Shown here: in pieces, positions 36,034-45,015 of the stretch
Numbering within the stretch: position 1 is the first letter of the stretch
Layout of the letters: every line of letters starts with the position of its first letter
NCBI RefSeq assembly: GCF_018398875.1
Contig: NZ_JAGWDK010000035.1
Span: 1-57,734 of the forward strand
Length of the DNA stretch: 57,734 nucleotides
Source: Bradyrhizobium sp. sGM-13
GTDB lineage: Bacteria > Pseudomonadota > Alphaproteobacteria > Rhizobiales > Xanthobacteraceae
Direction of reading: 5' to 3'
Notes under the pieces: model-generated
The model's input: the letters and a program-made list of their open reading frames with translations, nothing else
What the model was told of the DNA's origin: nothing
Database searches by the model: none
Position numbers and translations under genes: made by a program

Positions 36034-37745
36034 AGGTAGTGTGCGTTGCTTTCCGTGCCGCGAACCGAAAACCGGTGCAGCATGTTGATACCGGCGAAGG
36101 TCGCGAAGAAGGCGTCAAGCACCGAACCCAACAGGAACAATTCGCCCTCACCACCGATCTTGCTGTCGACCACGGCCAGTTCGATATTTCGCATTCGGAT
36201 CGCCGCGCCGCGCACCACGTGATCGGTGTCGGTGGTCACGAACTGGTCGAGGCCTTCGAGCAGCAACTCCAGGCGGCGACGCGCCTGAACGTCGTAGACC
36301 GCACGGAAATCGTAGCTGCCAAGGATGGTCCGCAGCGCGTCGACGTTGACCATGGCGCCGTAATTGCGCGCCAGATTGGCCGTCAGCCGCCGGAACAGGC
36401 CGTCATTGACCGGTGGCGGAACCTCTGCAACGACCGTCGTGATATTGGAGAAGGTAACCGCGCGAGGCGTATCAGAGGTCGGCAGATCCACTGCACCGAC
36501 CGGCAACCGGTCGGCGATGGGTCCGTTGGAGCAAGTCAATTGCAGGGATGCGACGTCGATCGGCGGATGCTGGCCGATGTCGAGCCGGTCAACGAAACTC
36601 ACATAGTGATCGACGCCCCGACCGACCACCGCCGGCCGGATGCGCTCGCGAAAGTAAGCGCGGTTGCGCTCGGCGCCGGGCAGATCGTGGCGTAACAGGT
36701 CGAATGGCTCAAACTCGGTGCGTTCGGGGCGGCCTTGCACATAGCCGGTCACCCGGTCGACGGAACGGATGCTGAAGTTCGGCCCACCGGAGGCAAGCAC
36801 CCGGTATTCGGTCTTTGTCCGCTTCAAGCGGATCGGCGAGGCCTCGTGGCTGAAGACGTTGATTGCTGGCGTGCAATTCAAGCAAATCTGGCCCTTGCCA
36901 ACGCGCAACTGCGCGGGGAACGGACGCTGAAACTCGAGGCTGAGCCTGCATTCCGTCTCCATGTGGGTCCCAACCGGCTCGAGACCAGACAGTTCGACGT
37001 GGAGAAATTTCGACGGGTAACTCAGATACTCCTGAATGATCCGGAATCCTGAGAAGGCGTTGCGCGGCCAGGGCAAGACCGCCTCGTCATCGCTGAAGCC
37101 GATTGGTGCGATCTGTGCGGCTCCGATCGTGACGACTTGTCGATCCGCCACCGTGACGGTTGCCTGCGTGACGTGCCGGCACAGCCAAGTCAACAGATAG
37201 CGCCCCACTTGTGGCTCTCGCTCCGTCGAGAAGAAGAGGCGGAGCCGACCATTCTTAAGACATGACAGGTTTTGCTGGCCGGTTGCTTTGATACCCAAAA
37301 TAAGTCGAGCCGAATTTGTCCGGTTCTCGAGCTGAACGTCGTTAATCTCCAGCGGCAGCACGTCAATTGGATAGCAGGTGACGAACGTGCAGTTCGTTCC
37401 CTCAATTGGACGCGAGCGAACGCTCGTGCCGGCCGGTACGTTCGGGCTCGCGGCGCTCGCCGATGGCTTCGCGGCAAAGGCCAGAGTCGTAATGGGCGGC
37501 AGAGATTGAAGATATTGCGGCCATACCATCCGCAACAGGCCGTGGACGAATTCGGGAAACTCGTTGTCGAGCTTCTGGCGCAGCCGCGCGACAAGGAAGG
37601 CGAAGCCTTCCAATAGCCGCTCTACGTCGGGATCCGTTGCGTCACGCCCGAGAAATGGCGCAAGCTTCGGATTGGCTAAAGCGAAGTCAGTGCCGAGCTC
37701 GCGCAAATAGGACAGCTCATCCTCGTAATAGGGATTAAGGGCCAC
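35997..37745 (-). CDS. tssF: TssF, T6SS baseplate protein
   Basis: 582 residues. Opening NPYYEDELSYLRELGTDFAL and PDVERLLEGFAFLVARLRQK are the classical TssF (DUF879) start; the C-terminus contains FRAVYDVQARRRLELLLEG and FFATFAGINMLHRFSVRG. Starts 4 bp after tssE and overlaps tssG. Normal length; no lesions seen. Confidence 0.96.
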   Translation of the reverse strand: MALNPYYEDELSYLRELGTDFALANPKLAPFLGRDATDPDVERLLEGFAFLVARLRQKLDNEFPEFVHGLLRMVWPQYLQSLPPITTLAFAAKPSASAASPNVPAGTSVRSRPIEGTNCTFVTCYPIDVLPLEINDVQLENRTNSARLILGIKATGQQNLSCLKNGRLRLFFSTEREPQVGRYLLTWLCRHVTQATVTVADRQVVTIGAAQIAPIGFSDDEAVLPWPRNAFSGFRIIQEYLSYPSKFLHVELSGLEPVGTHMETECRLSLEFQRPFPAQLRVGKGQICLNCTPAINVFSHEASPIRLKRTKTEYRVLASGGPNFSIRSVDRVTGYVQGRPERTEFEPFDLLRHDLPGAERNRAYFRERIRPAVVGRGVDHYVSFVDRLDIGQHPPIDVASLQLTCSNGPIADRLPVGAVDLPTSDTPRAVTFSNITTVVAEVPPPVNDGLFRRLTANLARNYGAMVNVDALRTILGSYDFRAVYDVQARRRLELLLEGLDQFVTTDTDHVVRGAAIRMRNIELAVVDSKIGGEGELFLLGSVLDAFFATFAGINMLHRFSVRGTESNAHYLWPARSGLITPL

Positions 37746-37749
37746 CGCT

Positions 37750-38145
37750 TCAGCCCCTCACCTGGACGTGCTTCTCGAAGATCGCATCGAAGGCAACCGG
37801 CTCCACCTGGTCGTTATAATTGAGCGTCGCGTTGACGTGGAAACTCAGCTGCAGCGGGTTGTCGGGATCGGCATGAAAGCGGATCAAAACATTCTTCAAG
37901 CGCGGCTCAAATGTCTCGATCTGCTGCTTAAGCGAACGGGCGAGCGCGCGGACCGCGTCGGCTCCCTGCCCGACCGCCTCGTTGAGCTCGGGCATGCCGA
38001 AGTCCGGCCGTGTTTCGCAGCAGCCCTGGCGCGAGTTCAGAACCCGACGTAAGTTTTCCAGGACGCTTGCCCGGAAACGGTCGAACGAGGGCTGATTGGT
38101 CGCCGTCCCGTCCTCCAAGCGCTCCATAAGGCTGCGGTCGAACAT
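37750..38145 (-). CDS. tssE: TssE, gp25-like T6SS baseplate protein
   Basis: 131 residues. Gp25-like text: VLENLRRVLNSRQGCCETRP, DFGMPELNEAV and FEPRLKNVLIRFHADPDN. It links the baseplate to the first sheath ring. Lies between tssC and tssF with gaps of 12 and 4 bp. Confidence 0.94.
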   Translation of the reverse strand: MFDRSLMERLEDGTATNQPSFDRFRASVLENLRRVLNSRQGCCETRPDFGMPELNEAVGQGADAVRALARSLKQQIETFEPRLKNVLIRFHADPDNPLQLSFHVNATLNYNDQVEPVAFDAIFEKHVQVRG

Positions 38146-38157
38146 CGTCTACCACCT

Positions 38158-39657
38158 CTACTGCTTGTCGAGCTTACCCTTGAGCGTCAAAGCAAAATCC
38201 GCGCCCATGTACTTCAAGTGTGGAACGACGGCGATGCCGACGCGATACCAGCCCGGTTCACCTTCGACGTCCTCGACGATGATCTCCGCCTTTCGCAAAG
38301 GCCGCCGCGAGCGCACCTCTGCCGACGGATTCTCCTGATCGGCGACATACTGACGGATCCAGTTGTTCAGTTCGCCTTGCAGCTCTTGCCTGCTCTTCCA
38401 AGAGCCGATGTTCTCGCGTTGCAGCACTTTGATGTAGTGCGCGAAACGATTGATGATGAACATATAGGGCAGCTGGCTGCCGAGCTTGTAGTTGAGCTCG
38501 GCCGCCTTGCCTTCCTGGCTGTTCCCGTAATATTTCGGCTTCTGCACGGAATTAGCCGAGAAGAAAGCGGCATTGTCAGCCCCCTTGCGCATGGTCAGCG
38601 CGATGAAGCCCTGCTCGGCTAGTTCGAACTCGCGCCGGTCCGAGATGAGAACCTCAGTCGGCACCTTGGTCTGCAATTGCCCCATTGCCTCATAGGTATG
38701 CAGACTGAGGTCCTCAACTGCGCCGCCAGACTGGGGGCCGATGATGTTCGGGCACCAGCGATATTTGGCGAAGCTTTCGGCTAAGCGCGTCGCAAAGGCA
38801 AAAGCAGCGTTGCCCCAGAGGTAGTTATCGGTTTCGCCATCTGAGGCCTCCTGGTAATTAAACGCCTTCACCGGAACGGTCTCTGGACCATAGGGCAAGC
38901 GCAGCAGGAAGCGCGGCAGCGTCAGGCCGAAATAGCGAGCGTCCTCGCTTTCGCGGAACGAGTTCCACTTGGCGTATTTTGGTCCCTCGAACACCGATTG
39001 CAGATCTTTCAGACCCGCGATCTCCTCATGACGTTCGACGCCGAACATGTTCGGTGCAGCGGAGGCAATGACCGGTGCATGCGACATGGCGGCCACCGCG
39101 CTCATGTACCGCATGAGCTTGACGTCCTGGCCGCCACTGCCAAACTCGTAGGCCGAGATCATGGCTGCGACGGGCTGGCCGCCGAACTGGCCGTACTCTG
39201 CGGTGTAGACGTGCTTGTACAGGCCGGACTTGACGATCTCCGGACTGTCCTCGAAGTCGGTCAGCAGTTCATCCTTGCTGACGCTGAGGATTTCTACCTT
39301 GATGTTCTGACGGAAATCAGTGCGGTCGACCATGAACTTCAGCCCGCGCCAGGCCGACTCGAGCCGCTGGAACTCGTCCATGTGCAGCACACCGTCGAGC
39401 TGGGCCGAGATCTTGCGATCGATCTCGGCAATCATCTGATCGACGAGGGCGTTGTTGACCTGCTCGTCGGCGCGGCTCGGTTTGATGAGCTCACTGAGGA
39501 AAGCTGCGACGCCCCGGCGGGCGAGGTCGTAACCCTCGTCGCACGGGGTCATCTTGGTTTCGACGAGGACTTGATCCACCAGCGAAAGGTCAGTGGTCGT
39601 GGTGGTGACTTCGGCCGGCTGCTGCGCACTTGTGTCGGTCATAGCGCCCTCGCTCAA
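38158..39657 (-). CDS. tssC: TssC, large T6SS sheath protein
   Basis: 499 residues. Family text: LHMDEFQRLESAWRGLKFMV, LLTDFEDSPEIVKSGLYKHV, EYGQFGGQPVAAMISAYEFG, and RFAHYIKVLQRENIGSWKSR near the C-terminus. Forms the contractile sheath with TssB. The C-terminal part that ClpV-type unfoldases act near is intact, although no clpV gene is in the window. Starts 18 bp after tssB. Confidence 0.97.
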   Translation of the reverse strand: MSEGAMTDTSAQQPAEVTTTTTDLSLVDQVLVETKMTPCDEGYDLARRGVAAFLSELIKPSRADEQVNNALVDQMIAEIDRKISAQLDGVLHMDEFQRLESAWRGLKFMVDRTDFRQNIKVEILSVSKDELLTDFEDSPEIVKSGLYKHVYTAEYGQFGGQPVAAMISAYEFGSGGQDVKLMRYMSAVAAMSHAPVIASAAPNMFGVERHEEIAGLKDLQSVFEGPKYAKWNSFRESEDARYFGLTLPRFLLRLPYGPETVPVKAFNYQEASDGETDNYLWGNAAFAFATRLAESFAKYRWCPNIIGPQSGGAVEDLSLHTYEAMGQLQTKVPTEVLISDRREFELAEQGFIALTMRKGADNAAFFSANSVQKPKYYGNSQEGKAAELNYKLGSQLPYMFIINRFAHYIKVLQRENIGSWKSRQELQGELNNWIRQYVADQENPSAEVRSRRPLRKAEIIVEDVEGEPGWYRVGIAVVPHLKYMGADFALTLKGKLDKQ

Positions 39658-39675
39658 AACGGCTCGCTGATCCGC

Positions 39676-40167
39676 TCACTCGCTCTTGCTGGTGAGCTCG
39701 CTCAAGAGCCGCGGCCGCGCGCCGTGGTCTTCAAGCAAATTCTGGATGGCTTTGCGGAAGCTCGGCACGTTGCCGAGGGGGCTCTTCAGGGCGATCAGGG
39801 CCGCGCGCAATTCGGTCAAGGCGCGCAATTCGGGGATTTGCTGTGCGACACGCTCGGGTTCGAAGTCCTTCAGGCTCTCAAACGCCAGCGACACCGACAG
39901 CTTACCGGATTCAGGCTGGTCGTCGAGCCTATTCTCGGCGGAGATATGAAGAGTCAGTTCCTGGCTTTTGACAACCTCGTTGAAATTGTCCTTGTCGATA
40001 TTGACGAGCTCGCGCTCCTCAATCGGGCGGTCATCAGCCCGTCCGGTGAAGTCGCCCAAAACCAGCAATTTGAGCGGCAGCTCGACATCCTCCTTGAGGT
40101 TGCCTGTTGCCGGCTTGAAGCGGATATTGATGCGCTCCTTTGGAGCGACCGAGCTTTCCTGCGACAT
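39676..40167 (-). CDS. tssB: TssB, small T6SS sheath protein
   Basis: 163 residues. Text typical of TssB/VipA: SVAPKERINIRFKPATG, VELPLKLLVLGDFTGRADDR, and the LEDHGARPRLLSEL ending. Forms heterodimers with TssC. Lies 38 bp after tssA. Confidence 0.97.
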   Translation of the reverse strand: MSQESSVAPKERINIRFKPATGNLKEDVELPLKLLVLGDFTGRADDRPIEERELVNIDKDNFNEVVKSQELTLHISAENRLDDQPESGKLSVSLAFESLKDFEPERVAQQIPELRALTELRAALIALKSPLGNVPSFRKAIQNLLEDHGARPRLLSELTSKSE

Positions 40168-40205
40168 ATCAGCTCCGTTAATACTTTGCCACCGACACGG
40201 TCCAG

Positions 40206-41810
40206 CTAGGCGCCAAGCATGCTCGCGCGTGCAATGTCGATGGCCGTGACCCGCGTTCGGATTTTTTCCATCGCGGCGCGACGGCGCGGCCCGTCAAGCA
40301 TTTGCAGCGAATCAGAATGAGTCAGCGCACGAAAGCGCAATTCGGCGACGTCGAGCGCAAGCCCAGGCTCCCAGCTTCCGAGGTTGCGCTCGGCGATCAC
40401 CTCTTCCATGTGCTCCAGCAGCGGGATGGCGGTCGTGACGAATCCGGCTTCGATACAGAAACGTGCTTGCGCAAGCTGGCCCACGAACCGCGCTCGTTCT
40501 CCGGTCGCGCGGTCTAGCGCACGCGACAGCTTCTCGAGTGCGGCCTGCCGGTGCCCGCTGCCGATGAGCCTGTGTGCCTCGGCAACCGCTTCATCGATAG
40601 GATCACGGCCCGTCGACACGTCCGCTGCGCCCACCGCGGCCCAGGCACGCGTTTCCTCGTCCGCAAACGGCCGGCCGTCGTCGAATTGAAACGCCAAGGT
40701 CCGCGGATAGCGTGTGGCCAGCAGAGCTACTGCCGCGCGCACCGCCGCGGCCGCCGGCTCAAAGAGCGGCCCCATTTGCTCCAGCGCCTTGGCGGCATGC
40801 CGGTGAGCATCGAGCCAGAACGGCGCTGTCCAGACGATCTCTTCGGCTAAATTCACCACATCGGCGTGCTGACCGGCCGCGAGCTTTGCTTCTAACGCAA
40901 AGATGTGATCGTCGGGCGGCGATATCATCGTGCGGCCCCCCGTATCAGGCGGCAGCGCATCAAAACGCAGCCATGAGCCAATGCGATTGAGCAGATAGAC
41001 CTTCGGGTCTGAAGGCGAGGCGACGCGCCGGACAGCCGCAGCCTGCCGCAACATATCAGGCAAGCGGTCGATCAAGCCGGCCCAGTCGCCATCGGCGCCA
41101 GCCGGTAGCGATGCCTCCGCTGCTGCCGGTTGAGCCTCCTCAACCGGCGGAGTGGATACGGCCGGTGCGGCAGCGGCCTCTTCGGCAGCTTGGGCGGCCT
41201 CGGTCGCACGTTCAGCCGCCGCGGAGATCGCTCGCTTGGCCTGTTCGTAATGCGGTTGCAGGGCCCTCAATAACTTGCCCAAAGCGGCTTGCTCATTGAC
41301 CAGCTTTTCGCGCAATTGGCGATCGAGATCATCGAGCACCTCATAGGCGGCGAGCACTGCCGCATAGTCGGCGTCGGTCGGCGCATTCTCCGCCACCTCC
41401 GGTCCAACGCGACCAATGAGCCAATCGATCGCTCCGACGCGCGCCCGTTCCCGCCTGATCGGCGGAAAGAGGCCCTCCCAATGGGCGTCCACCATGCCGC
41501 GCAAAACGCCTAAACCGACGGCAAGACCCTGGTATCCTCCAGTCCGAAACAAACCATAGGTCGCCCAGCAGGCGACCAAAATGTCCTTTGACTGGTTCGA
41601 CAGGATATGGAGCGACAGTGTACTGACTTTGCTCCAATCAACCGCAGCTGGTCCGTCGGCATCCATGCGCCGCACCTCGGCTTCGAGCCGTTCGAATTCG
41701 GCCGCATCACGGACATTAATGCCGGTGGGCACGGGGCCCGGCACAGGGGCAGCGCCGTGGCGCGCACGCGCATCGATGCTGTCTCGAACCACCACCCATG
41801 AGTCGATCAC
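40206..41810 (-). CDS. tssA: TssA, T6SS cap/assembly protein
   Basis: 534 residues from GTG 41810. The ImpA N-terminal domain is present (DWSKVSTLSLHILSNQSKDI, VACWATYGLFRTGGYQGLAV, GLFPPIRRERARVGAIDWL). The middle is Ala/Glu-rich and the C-terminal third matches long TssA forms (GSWEPGLALDVAELRFRALT). It primes baseplate and sheath growth. The start codon overlaps the stop of a 37-codon ORF (GTGA), which makes it the second cistron of the block. Confidence 0.94.
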   Translation of the reverse strand: MIDSWVVVRDSIDARARHGAAPVPGPVPTGINVRDAAEFERLEAEVRRMDADGPAAVDWSKVSTLSLHILSNQSKDILVACWATYGLFRTGGYQGLAVGLGVLRGMVDAHWEGLFPPIRRERARVGAIDWLIGRVGPEVAENAPTDADYAAVLAAYEVLDDLDRQLREKLVNEQAALGKLLRALQPHYEQAKRAISAAAERATEAAQAAEEAAAAPAVSTPPVEEAQPAAAEASLPAGADGDWAGLIDRLPDMLRQAAAVRRVASPSDPKVYLLNRIGSWLRFDALPPDTGGRTMISPPDDHIFALEAKLAAGQHADVVNLAEEIVWTAPFWLDAHRHAAKALEQMGPLFEPAAAAVRAAVALLATRYPRTLAFQFDDGRPFADEETRAWAAVGAADVSTGRDPIDEAVAEAHRLIGSGHRQAALEKLSRALDRATGERARFVGQLAQARFCIEAGFVTTAIPLLEHMEEVIAERNLGSWEPGLALDVAELRFRALTHSDSLQMLDGPRRRAAMEKIRTRVTAIDIARASMLGA

Positions 41811-41920
41811 GGTGACAAAACCATACGCGGACGCGCATTGCGACGGATCGCGACATTAGGACGGTCAACGTCGTAACCGCCGCATACAATAAGCTGAGAG
41901 TGGACATTCTTGTAAGCCAC
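41807..41920 (-). CDS. 37-residue leader ORF coupled to tssA
   Basis: GTG 41920 has GGAGGGG 5 bp upstream, one of the best ribosome sites in the window. The product is a basic 37-residue peptide (opening VAYKNVHSQLIVCGGYDVDR; Arg-rich end). Its TGA shares bases with the GTG start of tssA (GTGA), a classic coupling arrangement. No family is known; it may be a regulatory leader or a small T6SS protein. Confidence 0.55.
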   Translation of the reverse strand: MAYKNVHSQLIVCGGYDVDRPNVAIRRNARPRMVLSP

Positions 41921-42034
41921 CACTGCCCCTCCTTGCACAGGCGCTGCTGGATGCCATTCCTCTTTCAAGCCTTATGCCAATTGCAATGGCTTGATTTGTA
42001 GAGCGATTCTCTCAATCGAAGACGTCATGGCCCC

Positions 42035-42060
42035 GACAGCTTGTTGCAAACCCGACATCA
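42035..42060 (+). promoter_or_regulatory. tts-box-like TtsI site
   Basis: GACAGCTTGTTGCAAACCC resembles the tts-box core GTCAGCTTGTCGAAAGCT at about 13 of 18 positions. It lies about 105 bp upstream of the start of the NopD-like effector pseudogene, on the same strand. TtsI controls type III secretion genes in rhizobia. Divergence from consensus fits the decay of the gene. Confidence 0.5.
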
Positions 42061-42857
42061 GAGCGTTGGTGGTGGCTAATGGGTCGGCTCAGTCATTGGC
42101 CTCCTGGAGCCTGGGCGCAGGCAAACGCGCCACGCGCGCTCGCGCCTGCGAAACTTGGAAAGACAATGAGACGAGGATTTTTCAACACGGTACGTCGATG
42201 TTTCGTCGTTGGAACATCCCAGTTCCTACGCGACAGCGGCGACTCGCCGCAGGCCCCGATGCAGCCCCATCGTGACGATAGGGAGCGCCTCAATGAGGTC
42301 TTCAATGACATCAAGAGGGCTGCGATTGCGGGCGAGCCTGCCGCGGGTCGACTCAAGCCGCAATCCGTTGCGAGTATTGCTTCGCCGCTTCTCTTGCTGG
42401 CTCTCCGAGAAAAAAACAGGGCATTGTTGTTCGGCCTCACGACGCGTCGCTGGACGAAGATGCGAAGCTTTACAAACTAAAGTGTGGTGACAGAAAAATC
42501 TTCAATGGGCTGACTCATCTCCGGAACTTCATGTTGGGGACCAGAGCGCTGGAAGTCTTGCGCCCGCAGCTCGCTCCCTATTCCGAAGACGCGGCTCTCA
42601 TCCAAAAGGCAGCCGAGGCGGCCAGAGCGGGCATTGCGAGCGGAACTCCATGGCAGGGATTCGAAAAACCGTACAGTGTCAGCAGGGCCGCTACCATGCT
42701 TCGCAAGTTCAGTGAGTAGCTCCAGACGCAGCACATGAGCGCGATAGCAGGCCGCCTCGACGACCATTCGCTGCAGGAAGATGGCAAGGAATTCAGGCGC
42801 GTCAGAAATAGCCACTCGCTGCGCATCGAATTGAAGCTGCTTTGGACGTACAACTCG

Positions 42858-43239
42858 CTGCAGGCGTCTCCCGCGGCAGCCATCAGCGACAACGACTTAG
42901 ATCTGTTGGAGCTGCTGGAGCGGGAGATGGAAGTCGACGGGCCATCGTCAGCCGCGGGGGAAGTCGCCCCGCAGCTCGCCTTGCTGCAGGCGTCTCCCGC
43001 GGCAGCCATCAACGACAACGACTTAAATCTGCTGGAGCTGCTATCGCGGGAGACGGAAATAGACGGATCACGGTCGCCCCCCGGGGAAAGGCACCTCGCA
43101 GCACACCTCGTTGCAGGCGTCTCCCGCGGCGGCGGCCATCAGCGGCAACTATTTTGAGCTGCTGGCGCTGCTGGAGCGGGAGATGGAAGTCGACGGGCCA
43201 TTGTCGGCAGCGGGGGAAGACGGTCCGCAGTTCAACTCA
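42858..43239 (+). repeat. three tandem 126-bp coding repeats
   Basis: Units begin at 42858, 42984 and 43111 with CTGCAGGCGTCTCCCGCGGC (third: TTGCAGG...). Each encodes LQASPAAA, then a Leu-rich LLELLEREMEVDG segment and a Gly/Glu linker. Unit 2 to 3 spacing is 127, so the frame shifts there; unit 3 has one extra codon. Confidence 0.85.
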
Positions 43240-43457
43240 TTCCAGGAGTCGCTCGAACAACTGCTCGTTGTGCCGGAGACGCCATTGGAATTAAATTACC
43301 ACTGTCGCCTCTACCGGACCCCGATGGCAGTTTGAATTTTGATACGGCCTTACTTTACGAAATGCGAAACGATGCTCACGACAGTCGGGCTTCGTGCGAG
43401 TTGGTTCAGCCGCAACAGTCATCCTGTCCGGCAGCCGCAATACCGGCTTGGGCGCCG

Positions 43458-43694
43458 ACGGATGATTTCGGACACATTGTGCCCTTGGGCTGGAATGATG
43501 GGTTCCAACCGGCCCCCAACGTCCTGATCGGCGCACTGAACCGAACAGGCGTCCTCCCGGGGCCGTTCCAGGCGACAAACCTGTTTATTCGTGGTCAGCC
43601 CTACACGGCGCAGCTGGGGGCAGGGATACGGGAAGCGACCCCCAACAATCCGCTCGGCGCAAACATTAATCTGATCCCCGGAATTAAGGACGGC
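43458..43694 (+). repeat. 81-residue GW effector module, copy 2
   Basis: Encodes TDDFGHIVPLGWNDG, APNVLIGALNR, IRGQPY, REATPNNPLG and LIPGIKDG then stop. Compared with copies 1 and 3 the spacing is the same and HG becomes RG. It is the last intact part of the NopD-like pseudogene. Confidence 0.85.
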
Positions 43695-44729
43695 TAAAGT
43701 CCGCCAAGCTGTGGGAACTGAGCAGGCAAGGTTCGGAATGTGCCGTCGCCAGTCGTCATCCCGCGTTGATCAAACCGCGATAATTTGCAGTCCCGCATCA
43801 CGGATTGAACTTCAGCATCTTGACAAAATGCTCCGCGTCCAGCCCCGCCCAAGGCATCGTCGAGCAGGATCACTCCGATCGAACCGTTTGTGGGATCGGG
43901 AGACGAAGCCTTCGAGGACACGGCGGCGGCCATGGCACGCCGAGATCTCGGGCCGAGCGATCGGCGTTCAAAAGCCGCGCGAGCTGCGGCATGGGCACGT
44001 CGGGAAATGACATGACGTCGGTTGCACAAGCCTCATGGTCGCGTTCTCGCGCCGCAAGGCTTTCATCCTCACGCGTCTTCGCGGTCTCGAGCCTCTGCTT
44101 GTGCTCGCGCCAGAAGTCCCGTGCATCGTTCAGGAAGCCGAGGACGCGCAAGCGCACCCCGTGCGCAACGTCATGCTCGGGCAGCGCCCTGGCATCCCGT
44201 TCGAGGACCGCGGCGGCCAGCACCTGCCGCGCGTCGGAAAGATCCCTCGCCGCGTCGGCCACTATCCTCTCGGCGTTGCGGGTCGCTTCGCGACATTGCG
44301 ACGACTTCTGTTCCAGCTTCGTCCGCTCGGCCTCCAGTTCTAATATCTGTTGCGCTTTCGCGCAATCTCGCTGGCCGCAGAGATCTTTTAGCGTCTTGCG
44401 CATGTCGGTTGCGGTCGCCATCGCTCGCTGCAGCTCGTCGACGACGGATCCGAGAGCGACTTGGAAGGGGCCTGGCGCCTGGCCAACCAGCACATTGTAG
44501 GCCTTCCAGGCGGCATCATAGACCTCGCGTTCCTTTGTCGCCTCACGCTCTTCGCCGAACAGTCGCTGCAATTCGTCCTTGGCGGCCTCGACGGGCCTGC
44601 TCGCGTCCGCGCCGGCGGCCGAGCATGCCTCGGCGCCCTCACCTTGAAGGACGCATAGCGGGTCGCGCGCATCAGATCCGATGGGACGGCGTTGGACTCC
44701 CCTTCAATCTCAATTTCGGTCCGGGACAC
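43694..44729 (-). pseudogene. frameshifted coiled-coil protein of unknown function
   Basis: From ATG 44729 the frame reads MSRTEIEIEGESNAVPSDLM, then shifts near 44655 to EGAEACSAAGADASRPVEAA and QRLFGEEREATKEREVYDAA. A long helical, Glu/Arg-rich stretch follows (QQILELEAERTKLEQKSSQC, DFWREHKQRLETAKTRE). Near 43930 the sense seems to shift again to AAAVSSKASSPDPTNGSIGV and ends at 43694. It starts 17 bp after a 61-residue ORF downstream of the C48 protease gene, so the set may be an operon. No family recognised. Confidence 0.4.
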
Positions 44730-44745
44730 GCTTCACCTTGCCGAG

Positions 44746-44931
44746 CTACGCATTCACGAAGGCGCGGGCGGTGGCATTCTCGGCTTCGATCACCGCGGCC
44801 AGGGAATGCTCCGGTGCGAGCGGGTTGTCGTCCAATACTTTCGGCTTGACGATCTGGATTCCCGTGCTCTGGGAGGAGTTCCGCCTCATGCGGACGGCTT
44901 CGAGGTAGCGGCAGCCCTCCATGAGGATCAT
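44746..44931 (-). CDS. hypothetical protein, 61 residues
   Basis: From ATG 44931: MILMEGCRYLEAVRMRRNSS, then QIVKPKVLDDNPLAPEHSLA and ENATARAFVNA. The frame is open upstream without a better start. GAGG precedes the ATG closely. Small acidic/amphipathic protein just downstream of the C48 protease gene; a chaperone role is possible but unproven. Confidence 0.4.
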   Translation of the reverse strand: MILMEGCRYLEAVRMRRNSSQSTGIQIVKPKVLDDNPLAPEHSLAAVIEAENATARAFVNA

Positions 44932-45015
44932 CGCCTCGCACGTGTTGCCTCGTAGCCGGCCAAGGTTCTGGTGCCGGCATGAGACGCTCCAGCCAGCTCC
45001 ATCAGCCCAAGCGTG

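Larger units (their letters stand above)
42166..43697 (+). pseudogene. NopD/Bel2-5-like type III effector pseudogene
   Basis: ATG 42166 follows GGAAAG. Frame 1 reads MRRGFFNTVRRCFVVGTSQF to about 42410, where an A7 run marks a frameshift; the sense then continues as VRPHDASLDEDAKLYKLKCG and THLRNFM to YSVSRAATMLRKFSE. TAG 42717-42719 stands where Trp is expected (next residues LQTQHMSAIAGRLDDHSLQE). Three 42-residue tandem repeats follow, with a 1-bp insertion between units 2 and 3, then another shift near 43330. The last part carries the 81-residue GW module (43458-43694) and stops right after it. No protease domain is present. At least four lesions make it inactive. Confidence 0.7.

Noticed and set aside
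38998..40209. 403-residue plus-strand ORF
   Set aside because: Antisense to tssB and tssC, which are clear genes.
41964..41979. TGGCATAAGGCTTGAA (minus strand) resembling a sigma-54 promoter for the tssA block
   Set aside because: The -24 part fits but the essential GC of the -12 element is missing.
42858..43239. EAR (LxLxL) repressor motifs in the Leu-rich repeats
   Set aside because: The Leu spacing is LDLLELL, which does not give LxLxL.
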